Shown: one piece after another, positions 35,857 to 44,481 of the stretch
Position numbering within the stretch: the first letter of the stretch is position 1
How the letters are laid out: each line of letters starts with the position of its first letter
NCBI GenBank assembly: GCA_040772665.1
Contig: JAXGXT010000007.1
Span: 51,388 to 115,387, forward strand
Length of the DNA stretch: 64,000 nucleotides
Source: JAXGXT01 sp040772665
Lineage (GTDB): Bacteria > Bacillota > Clostridia > Lachnospirales > Anaerotignaceae
Direction: 5' to 3'
The notes under the pieces: model-generated
Database searches by the model: none
What the model was told of the DNA's origin: nothing
Seen by the model: the letters and a program-made list of their open reading frames with translations, nothing else
Program-made: the position numbers and the translations under genes

Positions 35857-35885
35857 ATTATACTACTGTTTTAAGGTTAATACAA
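35857..35885 (-). promoter_or_regulatory. SigA-type promoter of pncB
   Basis: On the minus strand TTGTAT (35880-35885), 17 bases, TATAAT (35857-35862), about 58 bases upstream of the ATG. Confidence 0.6.
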
Positions 35886-36090
35886 ATATTAAATTGAAGA
35901 AATAAGGCTTTTGTGTAAGTTTATGATTTATAGCGGGGAGTATATGTAAAAATAGTCTAAAGATATTTGAAAAGGTTCGATAAATTTATATTTATTAAGT
36001 ATCATCATACAATTTTATTACAATTTTATGCCAAAGATTGTTTTTTGATTGAGGAACTGTATAATTTAGGAAAAGAGGGGAACGGTTTAT

Positions 36091-36504
36091 TTGAGGATAA
36101 AATATGGTATGTATGCTTTGATGCTGGTAATAATTCATTTTGTTGCTTCTTATTTGAATTTTAGTGCCGCCTATGGTTATGAACCAACTTTAATACAAAT
36201 TACTATTTCCGTTATGAGTTTGTTGGCTTGGGTAGTAATTATGTTTTTATTCAATAAAAGTGGATGGATGTTAGGGTTTGGGTTACTATATTGGAGTATT
36301 TTTTTAGCGGTTATGGTTATAGCTCTTGCGCCGTTTTCTGATTTAATGTCAGAACATTTACACAGAATTCTTCTTGTTTTTATTTTTATATTTTTAACTC
36401 CATACCTGACAATAAATTTAAAGCTTTTGATTATTATTGCGTCTGCTATGGTGATTTATATAGCCTCAATGGTTGTAAAATTAATAAAATCTACGAAATA
36501 TTAA
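36091..36504 (+). CDS. Small membrane protein of unknown function
   Basis: The 137-residue product has four hydrophobic segments (about residues 6-25, 35-54, 60-82 and 90-132, the last possibly two). I do not recognise the family. The likely start is TTG at 36091, ten bases after GAGGGG; an ATG at 36106 is an alternative. Loops are short, and the C-terminus is basic (KLIKSTKY), so it should face the cytoplasm. The XRE regulator that follows after 104 bases may control it. Confidence 0.65.
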   Translation: MRIKYGMYALMLVIIHFVASYLNFSAAYGYEPTLIQITISVMSLLAWVVIMFLFNKSGWMLGFGLLYWSIFLAVMVIALAPFSDLMSEHLHRILLVFIFIFLTPYLTINLKLLIIIASAMVIYIASMVVKLIKSTKY

Positions 36505-36608
36505 ATATAGTTTGTAAGAAAAAAGTGCGGAAATGGAAAAGGCAGTTGGTAGAGTTATTTTAACCTAAGCCGTATAATTTTTCTACAAAAATGAATAGGA
36601 GGGATTTT

Positions 36609-37055
36609 ATGAACATAGGCAACAATCTATTTAACGCACGAAAGAAATGCGGTCTTTCCCAAGAGGAAGTTGCGGAAAAATTAGGAGTAAGCCGTCAGAC
36701 AATTTCAAAATGGGAAACGGACGAAACGCTTCCCGATATAAGGCAAGCCAAAAAAATGGCTGTGTTATATAACTTATCATTAGACGAGATGATTGAATTT
36801 GATGTTGATGTAAAGGAAATACAAGAAATTATTGATAAAACAAGTGAAAAAACGGAAGAAAAGATTGACTGGACTAAAGCCTGGGGAAAGAAATATCCGA
36901 TTTTGATTGAATATCAAAAGGAGGTGGATATTTCTGCCTATGCTTCAAGGCTTCAGTTGATGGTTAATGAATTAAAGGCAAAATATAAATATACAAATTT
37001 AGAAGCTTTCTTAGTGTTAAAAGATATATTGGGAAAGTTATGGAAAAACAAATAA
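36609..37055 (+). CDS. XRE-family transcriptional regulator
   Basis: The product is 148 residues from ATG 36609 (AGGAGGG site). The first 60 residues are a Cro/CI-type helix-turn-helix (KCGLSQEEVAEKLGVSRQTI then SKWETDETLPD). The rest is a charged linker and a helical domain without a motif I can name. Such Clostridia regulators often sit beside a small membrane protein and regulate it; the neighbour at 36091 fits. The effector is unknown. Confidence 0.85.
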   Translation: MNIGNNLFNARKKCGLSQEEVAEKLGVSRQTISKWETDETLPDIRQAKKMAVLYNLSLDEMIEFDVDVKEIQEIIDKTSEKTEEKIDWTKAWGKKYPILIEYQKEVDISAYASRLQLMVNELKAKYKYTNLEAFLVLKDILGKLWKNK

Positions 37056-37079
37056 AAACATAAGAATTTACAAAAATCC

Positions 37080-37108
37080 TTTACAAATTTAAGTAATTAC
37101 TATATAAT
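37080..37108 (+). promoter_or_regulatory. SigA-type promoter of ileS leader
   Basis: TTTACA (37080-37085), 17 bases, TATAAT (37103-37108), just upstream of the T-box leader. Confidence 0.65.
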
Positions 37109-37114
37109 GCTATT

Positions 37115-37382
37115 GATAATTATGAAAAAACGCAATGAAGAGGACAGTAAATATTTTTGAAGTTTAAAGCGAAACGGGGATGGTGGAAGCCTGTTATCAG
37201 TAAAAAATATTGAAAATCACCTCTAAGCGGCTTGTATGAAACATTAGTAATTCAAGACGGAAATTCCCACGTTAAAGGGAGGCGTAAAATTAGTTGCGCA
37301 CAAAGCGGGCATTATTTTAATGCCAATTCAGGTGGTACCACGTCCCCTCGTCCTGTTATTATAACAAGGCGAGGGGTTTTTT
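37115..37382 (+). promoter_or_regulatory. Isoleucine T-box leader of ileS
   Basis: This tRNA-sensing leader has the Stem I distal motif GGTGGAAGCC near 37180, a specifier codon ATC (Ile) at 37216-37218, the T-box AGGTGGTACCACG (37330-37342) and a terminator with CCCCTCG (37344-37350) pairing CGAGGGG (37370-37376) followed by six T. Uncharged tRNA-Ile would favour the antiterminator and expression of ileS. The specifier fits the gene it precedes. Confidence 0.93.
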
Positions 37383-37443
37383 GATTATTCAAATTAAATA
37401 AAAAAATAATAAGAATTAAAGAAACTTTTAAGGAGGAAAAGAA

Positions 37444-40400
37444 ATGTATAACAAGGTTTCCACAAACTTGGATTTCGTTTCAAGGGAGAAAGAAATTCTT
37501 AAATTTTGGAAAGAAAATGATATCTTTAAAAAAAGCGTTGACCTAAGGGTTGGCTGTCCTAAATACACTTGGTTTGAAGGGCCGCCTACCGCTAACGGAA
37601 GACCTCATATCGGTCACGTTATAACAAGAAGTGTTAAGGATATTATTTTAAGATACAGGGTTATGAAAGGGTATGACGTTCTTCGTAAAGCAGGGTGGGA
37701 CACTCATGGTCTTCCTGTTGAGCTTGAGGTTGAAAAACTTCTTGGCCTTGACGGAAAGCCACAGATTGAAGCATACGGTGTTGAGCCTTTTATTCAAAAA
37801 TGTAAGGAAAGCGTTTGGAAATATAAAGGTGAGTGGGAAGACATGAGCGACCGTGTTGCTTTTTGGGCTGACATGGACGATGCTTATGTAACTTACCACA
37901 ACAATTATATTGAAAGCGAATGGTGGGCTATTAAGAAAATTTGGGAAAAGGGTCTTCTTTATAAAGGCCATAAAATTGTTCCATATTGCCCACGCTGCGG
38001 AACTGCTCTTTCAAGCCATGAAGTTGCACAAGGCTATAAAGATGTTAAAGAACTTTCGGCTATTGCTAAGTTTAAAATCAGAGATAAAGAAAATGAATAT
38101 ATCCTTGCATGGACAACAACACCGTGGACACTTCCTTCAAACGTTGCCCTTGCAATGAATGCAAATGAAACATACGTAAAGGTTAAAACAAACAATGAAT
38201 ATTATATTCTTGCAGAGGCTCTTGTTAAAACAGTTTTAGGCGAAGATGCAGAATATGAAATTCTTGAAACTAAAAAAGGTGCAGAATATGAAGGTCTTCG
38301 TTATTATCCTCTTTTTGATTTTATTGAAGATGATGACAAGGGCTTCAAAGTTGTTACAGACAACTATGTAACACTTACAGACGGTACAGGAGTTGTTCAT
38401 ATTGCGCCTGCATTTGGTGAAGATGATGCCCGCCTTGGAAGAACTTATGACCTTCCTTTCCGCCAGTATGTAGATAGTGAGGGTAATTTCACAGAGGAAG
38501 TTAAGTCTTGGGTTGGAGTTTTTGTTAAAGACGGCGACAAGAATGTTCTTAACTATTTAAAAGAAAAGGGTATTCTTTTTGCGGCTCTTAATTTTGAGCA
38601 CAGCTATCCTTTCTGTTGGAGATGTGACACACCGCTTATTTATTATGCAAGAAACACATGGTTTATTGAAATGACAAAGGTTAAGGATCAGCTTATTGCC
38701 AACAACAGAACAATTAACTGGTATCCTGACAACATCAAAGAAGGTCGTTTTGGCAACTTCCTTGAAAATGTTGTTGACTGGGGTCTTAGCCGAGAAAGAT
38801 ATTGGGGAACACCGCTTCCTGTTTGGGAATGTGAATGCGGACACAGGCATGTAATAGGCTCTATTGAAGAACTTAAAAGCATGAGTGATAACTGCCCGGA
38901 TGAAATAGAACTTCATAAACCTTTTATTGACAATGTCAATATAAAATGCCCTAAGTGCGAAAAGCAGATGACAAGAGTTTCGGAAGTTATCGACTGTTGG
39001 TTTGATTCAGGGGCTATGCCTTTTGCACAATGGCATTATCCTTTTGAAAACAAGGAGCTTTTTGAATCTCGTTTCCCGGCAGATTTTATTACAGAGGCAA
39101 TTGACCAGACAAGAGGTTGGTTTTATTCACAGCTTGCAATTTCAACTCTTCTTTTTGACCAGTCAGACTTTAAAAACTGTATTGTAATGGGTCATGTTCT
39201 TGATAAAAACGGAATTAAAATGAGTAAGCATAAAGGCAATGTTGTTGACCCTTGGGATGTTCTTGATAAACAGGGTGCAGACGCTATTCGCTGGTATTTC
39301 TATGTAAACAGTGCACCTTGGCTTCCATGCCGTTTTGATGATGCGGCTGTAAGCGAGCATCAAAGAAAGTTTATGGGAACTCTTTGGAACACATATGCTT
39401 TTTATGTGTTATATGCTGAAATAGACCAGTTTAATCCTTTTGATTACAGCCTTGACTATGAAAGCCTTGCACCAATGGATAAATGGATATTAAGCAAGCT
39501 TAACAGCCTTATTAAATCAGTTGACAAGGCTCTTGACAGTTATAAGATTACAGAGCCTGCAAGGGCGTTGCAAGAGTTTGTAGATGATTTAAGCAACTGG
39601 TATGTAAGAAGAAGCCGTGAGCGTTTCTGGGGCAAAGATATGCCGCAGGATAAAATTAATGCATACATGACACTTTACACAGCTCTTGTTACTGTAAGCA
39701 AGCTTGCAGCACCTTTTGTTCCATATATTGTTGAGGATATTTATGCAAACCTTGTTAAAAACTTTGATAAGAATGCGGCTGAAAGTATCCATTTAACAGA
39801 TTATCCTGTTGCCAAAGAGGAATATATTGATAAAGAACTTGAAAAGAACATGGACGAAGTTCTTAACATTGTTGTAAAAGGACGTGCGGCAAGAAACTCG
39901 GCAAATATTAAAAACCGTCAGCCTATAGGAACAATGTATGTTAAAAGTGAAAATCAACTTCCTGAAATGTTTGTTGAAACAATTGCAGACGAGCTTAACA
40001 TAAAAAATGTTGTTTTCACAAAAGATACAGACAGCTTTACAGGATATAACCTTAAACCGCAGCTTAGAACCCTTGGGCCTAAATATGGAAAAATTCTTCC
40101 GAAAATAAGCAAGGCTCTTGCTGAATCTGATTCAAGTGCATATGTTGCTGAATTTAAAAAAGGCAATACTATAACCTTTGAAGTTGAGGGAACGGAAGTT
40201 ACACTTGCTGAAAGTGATGTTCTTATTGAAACAACTGAAAAAGCAGGCTTTGTTACAGAATCAGACCTTAAAACAACTGTTGTTCTTGACACGAACCTAA
40301 CTGATGAGCTTATTGAAGAAGGCTTTGTGCGTGAAATGGTAAGCAAAATTCAGACAATGCGTAAAGAGGCAGGTTTTGAAGTTACAGACAGAATTATTAT

Positions 40401-40566
40401 TTATATTCTTGACAATGAAGTTGTTCAAGATGTGGCGAAGCGAAACTTGGATGCAATTAAAGAGGATGTTCTTGCTGAAGAAATTGTTTTCGGCAAAACA
40501 GAAGGCTATTCAAAAGAATGGCATGTAAACGGCGAAAAGGTAACCTTTGCTGTTGAAAAGAAATAA
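37444..40566 (+). CDS. ileS: Isoleucine--tRNA ligase, eukaryote-like (type 2)
   Basis: The 1040-residue product has the HIGH motif (H55-I-G-H58 in PPTANGRPHIGHV), KMSKH (in KNGIKMSKHKGNV), an editing domain with WTTTPWTLPSN, and metal-type cysteine pairs (CPRCG; CECG; CPKC). GWDTHGLPVELEVEKLLG and the length of 1040 residues are features of the type 2 enzymes shared with eukaryotes rather than the 920-residue bacterial type 1. It charges tRNA-Ile. Type 2 enzymes are known to be poorly inhibited by mupirocin. It is under an isoleucine T-box. No second ileS is visible in the window. Confidence 0.97.
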   Translation: MYNKVSTNLDFVSREKEILKFWKENDIFKKSVDLRVGCPKYTWFEGPPTANGRPHIGHVITRSVKDIILRYRVMKGYDVLRKAGWDTHGLPVELEVEKLLGLDGKPQIEAYGVEPFIQKCKESVWKYKGEWEDMSDRVAFWADMDDAYVTYHNNYIESEWWAIKKIWEKGLLYKGHKIVPYCPRCGTALSSHEVAQGYKDVKELSAIAKFKIRDKENEYILAWTTTPWTLPSNVALAMNANETYVKVKTNNEYYILAEALVKTVLGEDAEYEILETKKGAEYEGLRYYPLFDFIEDDDKGFKVVTDNYVTLTDGTGVVHIAPAFGEDDARLGRTYDLPFRQYVDSEGNFTEEVKSWVGVFVKDGDKNVLNYLKEKGILFAALNFEHSYPFCWRCDTPLIYYARNTWFIEMTKVKDQLIANNRTINWYPDNIKEGRFGNFLENVVDWGLSRERYWGTPLPVWECECGHRHVIGSIEELKSMSDNCPDEIELHKPFIDNVNIKCPKCEKQMTRVSEVIDCWFDSGAMPFAQWHYPFENKELFESRFPADFITEAIDQTRGWFYSQLAISTLLFDQSDFKNCIVMGHVLDKNGIKMSKHKGNVVDPWDVLDKQGADAIRWYFYVNSAPWLPCRFDDAAVSEHQRKFMGTLWNTYAFYVLYAEIDQFNPFDYSLDYESLAPMDKWILSKLNSLIKSVDKALDSYKITEPARALQEFVDDLSNWYVRRSRERFWGKDMPQDKINAYMTLYTALVTVSKLAAPFVPYIVEDIYANLVKNFDKNAAESIHLTDYPVAKEEYIDKELEKNMDEVLNIVVKGRAARNSANIKNRQPIGTMYVKSENQLPEMFVETIADELNIKNVVFTKDTDSFTGYNLKPQLRTLGPKYGKILPKISKALAESDSSAYVAEFKKGNTITFEVEGTEVTLAESDVLIETTEKAGFVTESDLKTTVVLDTNLTDELIEEGFVREMVSKIQTMRKEAGFEVTDRIIIYILDNEVVQDVAKRNLDAIKEDVLAEEIVFGKTEGYSKEWHVNGEKVTFAVEKK

Positions 40567-40947
40567 TTATGCATGTGTCTTAAGAAGAAAGTTTTCTTAA
40601 GACACATGTTTTTTATTTATCAAAGATGTATAATTATTTTTAAATTATGAAAGACTTACCTTATGTTTGATTTTAAAGCAAGTACCAACTTTTTCATTAA
40701 AAAACAGCAAAAATGGGTGTTTTTATGCAAGATGTTTAAATATGTTTAAAAAGAAAACGAAACATATATTAATTTACAAAAATTAGTGACTAAATACAAA
40801 AAAGTTTGTGATTTAGGCATATTTATTTTTTTTTGTGTATAATGTATAATAATTAAGTACGAGCTTGGTAGTAAAAGTATACAATCAATTATTTGATTTT
40901 TTGTCAAATGTTTTATAATCATTCACTATTTTAAGGGGGATAACGTA
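40567..40947. other. Intergenic region before panB
   Basis: A 381-base, very A+T-rich gap with the ileS terminator and two possible -10 regions (TATAAT repeated near 40840-40853; and TATAAT at 40914-40919, 15 bases after TTGATT at 40893). No coding frame or known riboswitch is seen. Confidence 0.55.
40572..40614 (+). terminator. Terminator after ileS
   Basis: A 15-bp perfect stem (CATGTGTCTTAAGAA with its complement), 7-base loop and six T. Confidence 0.9.
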
Positions 40948-41772
40948 ATGAAGAAAAAGATTACAGTACCTGAAATTTTGGCAACAAAGGGCAGTGACAA
41001 AAAAGTGTCAATGGTGGCTTGTTATGATTTCATGTCAGCTACACTTGTAAACTTAAGTAAAGTAGACATGATTCTTGTAGGCGACTCACTTGGAATGAAC
41101 ATGCTTGGTATGCATGGAACAGTTGGCGTAACAGTTGACGACATGGTTTATCACATTAAAAACGTTGTTAAGGCTGCTACTGAAACTTTTGTTGTTGGCG
41201 ACATGCCATTTGGTTCATACAACGGCAACATCGACAAAGCTGTTGAAAATGCAACAAGAATTTTTGCAGAAGGCGGCTGTGACTGTGTTAAAATGGAAGG
41301 CGGAATGAATGCTATTCCTTATATCGAAGCAGTTGTTAAAGCCGGAATACCTGTTATGGGTCATATTGGTTTAACACCTCAAACATCAGCAATGATGGGT
41401 GGATTTAAGGTTCAGGGCAAGAGCAATGAAGCTGCTTTACACCTTCTTGAAACAGCTAAGGCTGTTGAAAAAGCTGGTGCATTCCTTATTAACCTTGAAG
41501 GTATGCCTACAGGAGTTGCTAAGAGAATTACTGAAGAACTTAAAATTCCTACAATGGGAATTGGTGCAGGCCCTCACTGTGATTCACAAGACCTTGTATG
41601 GCCTGACATTATGGGAATTAATGACTGGGTGCCTAAATTTGCAAAGAAATATGCAGACCTTAGAACAGTTATTGTAGATGCACTTGATACATTTGCTGAA
41701 GAAGTAAATTCAGGAGCATTCCCTACAGCTGAATATTCCTACAACACAAAGGTTGAAGGTTTTGACGAGTAA
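40948..41772 (+). CDS. panB: 3-methyl-2-oxobutanoate hydroxymethyltransferase (PanB), divergent
   Basis: The 274-residue product has the PanB layout: Asp of LVGDSLGM, Asp of VVGDMPFGSY, VKMEGG, GHIGLTPQTS and GIGAGPHCDSQ. PanB adds a hydroxymethyl group from methylene-THF to alpha-ketoisovalerate for pantothenate. The catalytic acids are kept, but flanking residues differ: MHGTVGVTVDD instead of the usual DSTLPVT type, LEGMP for LECVP and CDSQ for CDGQ. There is no panC or panD beside it, and it has a strong AAGGGGG ribosome site and its own terminator. A different 2-oxoacid substrate is possible. Confidence 0.85.
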   Translation: MKKKITVPEILATKGSDKKVSMVACYDFMSATLVNLSKVDMILVGDSLGMNMLGMHGTVGVTVDDMVYHIKNVVKAATETFVVGDMPFGSYNGNIDKAVENATRIFAEGGCDCVKMEGGMNAIPYIEAVVKAGIPVMGHIGLTPQTSAMMGGFKVQGKSNEAALHLLETAKAVEKAGAFLINLEGMPTGVAKRITEELKIPTMGIGAGPHCDSQDLVWPDIMGINDWVPKFAKKYADLRTVIVDALDTFAEEVNSGAFPTAEYSYNTKVEGFDE

Positions 41773-41790
41773 GAATTAAAAAGCAAATTA

Positions 41791-41820
41791 AAAGAGGCAG
41801 AAATTTCTGCCTCTTTTTTT
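41791..41820 (+). terminator. Terminator after panB
   Basis: A 13-bp palindrome-like stem (AAAGAGGCAGAAA with TTTCTGCCTCTTT) and a T-run, beginning 18 bases after the stop. Confidence 0.9.
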
Positions 41821-41959
41821 ATGCTATGAAACCTTGTGCTTTGTTAAACTTCGCCTGCTTTTTAAAAACAGGACGAAAATATTAAAGATAAATTTCCTTG
41901 TCCCACAGTGTAGTTTACAAAATAAAGTGCTTATGAATAGTGTTAAGTTAAGTTTTTGC

Positions 41960-43207
41960 CTATTTTAATTCATGTATAAACAGTCCGCTTCTTAGTTTAG
42001 GCTCAAACCATGTGGATTTTGGGGGCATAACATTGCCGCTGTCAGCAACTGACATAAGCTCTTCCATTGAGGTTGGATACATGGAAAAAGCAAGCCTTGC
42101 CTTACCGCTCATAACTTTTTTTTCCAACTCATAAAGTCCTCGTATTCCTCCAACAAAATCTATTCTTTCGTCAGTTCGAGGATCTCCTATACCTAAAATA
42201 GGTGAAAGAAGGTTGTTTTGCAATATGGAAACATCAAGACTTCCCACAGTATCTTCAGGAATTGTTTCAGGGTCTGCAGTAATTACATACCACCTGTTAT
42301 TAAAAAACATGCCAAATTGATGAGGCATTTCAGGTGAAAAGCTTCCGTTTCCCTTATACGGCATTATATAAAAGTTTTTTGTTAATTTTTCTAAAAACTC
42401 TTCTTCCGTTAAATTATTAAGGTCTGAAACAACACGGTTATAGTCCATGATTTTAAGCTGGTTTTCAGGAAATATAACAGAGAGGAAGAAATTAAACTCT
42501 TCATCACCTGTAAAACCTTTGTTTTCTTCTCTTCTTTTAAGGCCTACCGCTACAGCGGAAGCAGCACGATGGTGTCCGTCTGCAATGTAGAGGGATTTTA
42601 TATTTTTGAAAGCACTGGAAACCTTTTCTATTGTTTCTTCATTATCAATAACCCAAACAGTGTGTTTTATTTCGTCAGAAGAAACAAAATCATAAATAGG
42701 AGTGTTTTTATCTGTCCACTGCTCGATTATGGATTGAACATCTTCTTTATCTTTATATGTAAGAAAAATAGGGCCTGTATTGGCATTACAAAAGTCTACG
42801 TGGTTTGTTCTGTCTTGTTCCTTATCTTTTCTTGTGAATTCATGTTTTTTAATTGTGCCGTTAAGATATTCATCAATGGAAGTGCAGGCAACAACACCTG
42901 TCTGGCTTCGTCCATTCATAGTGAGGCGATAAATATAAAGACAAGGTTTTTCTTCTTTAATAAAAATTCCGTCACTAATGAATTTATTTAGGGTTTCTGC
43001 TGCTTTTTCATAAACGGGGAGGGAGTGGGGATCTGTTCCTACGGGCAGATTAACCTCACTTCTATCAATATTTAAAAAGGAATAAGGGTTGTTTTCTGTT
43101 ATTAACCTTGCTTCCTCTTCATTCATAACATCGTATGGAAGGGCAGCAACTTCAGCTGCATAACTTTTGTTTGGGCGAACTGCTTTGAAGCTTCTAACTG
43201 TTGCCAT
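41960..43207 (-). CDS. DUF1015 family protein (COG4198) in serine operon
   Basis: The product is 415 residues from ATG 43207, after AGAGGTG; the longer frame to 43291 covers an intercistronic hairpin. It starts MATVRSFKAVRPNKSYAAEV with ALPYDVMNEEEAR, typical of DUF1015. A KHEFTRKDKEQDR segment precedes the D210-G-H-H-R214 motif (ADGHHRAASA), which recalls the motif of ParB/Srx-fold free-serine kinases. Cytoplasmic, no membrane segments. It is the third gene after serC and serA under one serine T-box, and no serB (phosphoserine phosphatase) is visible, so a serine-pathway role is a fair inference. The biochemical activity is unknown. Confidence 0.85.
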   Translation of the reverse strand: MATVRSFKAVRPNKSYAAEVAALPYDVMNEEEARLITENNPYSFLNIDRSEVNLPVGTDPHSLPVYEKAAETLNKFISDGIFIKEEKPCLYIYRLTMNGRSQTGVVACTSIDEYLNGTIKKHEFTRKDKEQDRTNHVDFCNANTGPIFLTYKDKEDVQSIIEQWTDKNTPIYDFVSSDEIKHTVWVIDNEETIEKVSSAFKNIKSLYIADGHHRAASAVAVGLKRREENKGFTGDEEFNFFLSVIFPENQLKIMDYNRVVSDLNNLTEEEFLEKLTKNFYIMPYKGNGSFSPEMPHQFGMFFNNRWYVITADPETIPEDTVGSLDVSILQNNLLSPILGIGDPRTDERIDFVGGIRGLYELEKKVMSGKARLAFSMYPTSMEELMSVADSGNVMPPKSTWFEPKLRSGLFIHELK

Positions 43208-43235
43208 AAAAACACCTCTTTTTATATTTTTCAAA

Positions 43236-43262
43236 GGCGGAAAACCAGTTGGGTTATCCGCC
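43236..43262 (-). other. Intercistronic hairpin between serA and DUF1015
   Basis: On the minus strand GGCGGA, AACC, a short loop, GGTT, TCCGCC form a two-part stem; only TTTGAAAAAT follows, a weak T-tract. It could attenuate or stabilise the message. Confidence 0.4.
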
Positions 43263-43293
43263 GTATGATTGCAAACAATATTTAAGTTCAATT

Positions 43294-44469
43294 TTAATGC
43301 TCTCTTACAATTCTTGCTTTAACAACTCCTGAAATAGCTTCAATTGCTTCTATAAGGGCTTCGTTTTTGCCTAAAAGTGAATCTAAATCTATTATAGTGT
43401 ATGCCAAAGTGTTTTTTGATTTATTAAGCATATTGTCAATGTTAAGATTCTCACGGGCAAAAAGTGCTGTTATTGAGCCAACCATATTAGGAATATTTTT
43501 GTGTGCAATTGCAACACGTACTTTGCCTGTATAAACAGATTCACAGTCAGGGAAGTTAACTGAATTTTTAATTGTTCCGTATTTAAGGAAGGCTTTAAGC
43601 TGAATTGCTGCCATTTCAGCACAGTTTTCTTCACTTTCAGGAGTTGAAGCTCCAAGGTGAGGAATTGCAAGCACGTTGTCTAAATTAAGAACTTCTTCAC
43701 CTGGGAAGTCGGTTATATATTTATCCAAGGTTCCGTCTGCCAAAGCCTCTTTTAAAGCGGCAGTTTCAACAATTTCGCCTCTTGAAAAATTAAGAAGACG
43801 GCAGCCTTTTTTCATTATTGAAAAAAGCTCGGAATTAAAGGTGTTTTTTGTTTTGTCATTAAGGGGAATATGTATTGTTACATAGTCACACTGTGACACA
43901 ATTGACTCTATGCTTTCCGCAAGCTCAACACTGCTTGAAATGCTCCAGGCTGAATATACAGAAAGGAAAGGGTCATAGCCCATAACTTCCATTCCAAGGC
44001 TTACAGCGGCGTTGGAAACAAGAACTCCTATTGCTCCAAGACCTATTACTCCTAACTTTTTGCCCTTTATTTCAGGGCCTGCAAACTGACTTTTTCCGCT
44101 TTCAACAAGCTTATCAATGTTTTCTTTTCCTTTAAGGCTTTTGCTCCATTCTATACCTTCAACAACTTTACGTGAAGAAATGAGGATTCCTGTTATAACA
44201 AGTTCTTTAACAGCATTTGCATTGGCCCCAGGGGTGTTGAAAACAACAATTCCCTTTTCGGAACATTTTTCTATGGGAATATTGTTTGTTCCCGCGCCTG
44301 CACGTGCAATTCCAAGAAGTGATTTTGGAAGTTCATAGTTATGCATATCGGCACTTCTGACAATAATACCGTCGGGATTTGCCATTGTGTTGTTTATAAC
44401 AAAATCCTTCGGCGGAAGTTTAACAAGACCTTTTTCTGAAATTGTGTTAAGGGTTAATACATTATACAT
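43294..44469 (-). CDS. serA: D-3-phosphoglycerate dehydrogenase
   Basis: The 391-residue product has the NAD-binding glycine motif (GVIGLGAIGVLVSNAA), the substrate-loop SRGEIVETAALKEAL, the catalytic His in AIPHLGASTPESEENC and a short C-terminal ACT-like domain (VRVAIAHKNIPNMVGSITAL) that usually senses serine. It oxidises 3-phosphoglycerate to 3-phosphohydroxypyruvate, the first step of serine synthesis. It lies 12 bases after serC, and both are under the serine T-box. Length is shorter than the 520-residue class but usual for this type. Confidence 0.94.
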   Translation of the reverse strand: MYNVLTLNTISEKGLVKLPPKDFVINNTMANPDGIIVRSADMHNYELPKSLLGIARAGAGTNNIPIEKCSEKGIVVFNTPGANANAVKELVITGILISSRKVVEGIEWSKSLKGKENIDKLVESGKSQFAGPEIKGKKLGVIGLGAIGVLVSNAAVSLGMEVMGYDPFLSVYSAWSISSSVELAESIESIVSQCDYVTIHIPLNDKTKNTFNSELFSIMKKGCRLLNFSRGEIVETAALKEALADGTLDKYITDFPGEEVLNLDNVLAIPHLGASTPESEENCAEMAAIQLKAFLKYGTIKNSVNFPDCESVYTGKVRVAIAHKNIPNMVGSITALFARENLNIDNMLNKSKNTLAYTIIDLDSLLGKNEALIEAIEAISGVVKARIVREH

Positions 44470-44481
44470 TTTTTTCTCTCC

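Larger units (their letters stand above)
37056..37443. other. Intergenic region before ileS
   Basis: A 388-base gap, filled by the promoter and T-box leader. Nothing else is seen. Confidence 0.8.
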
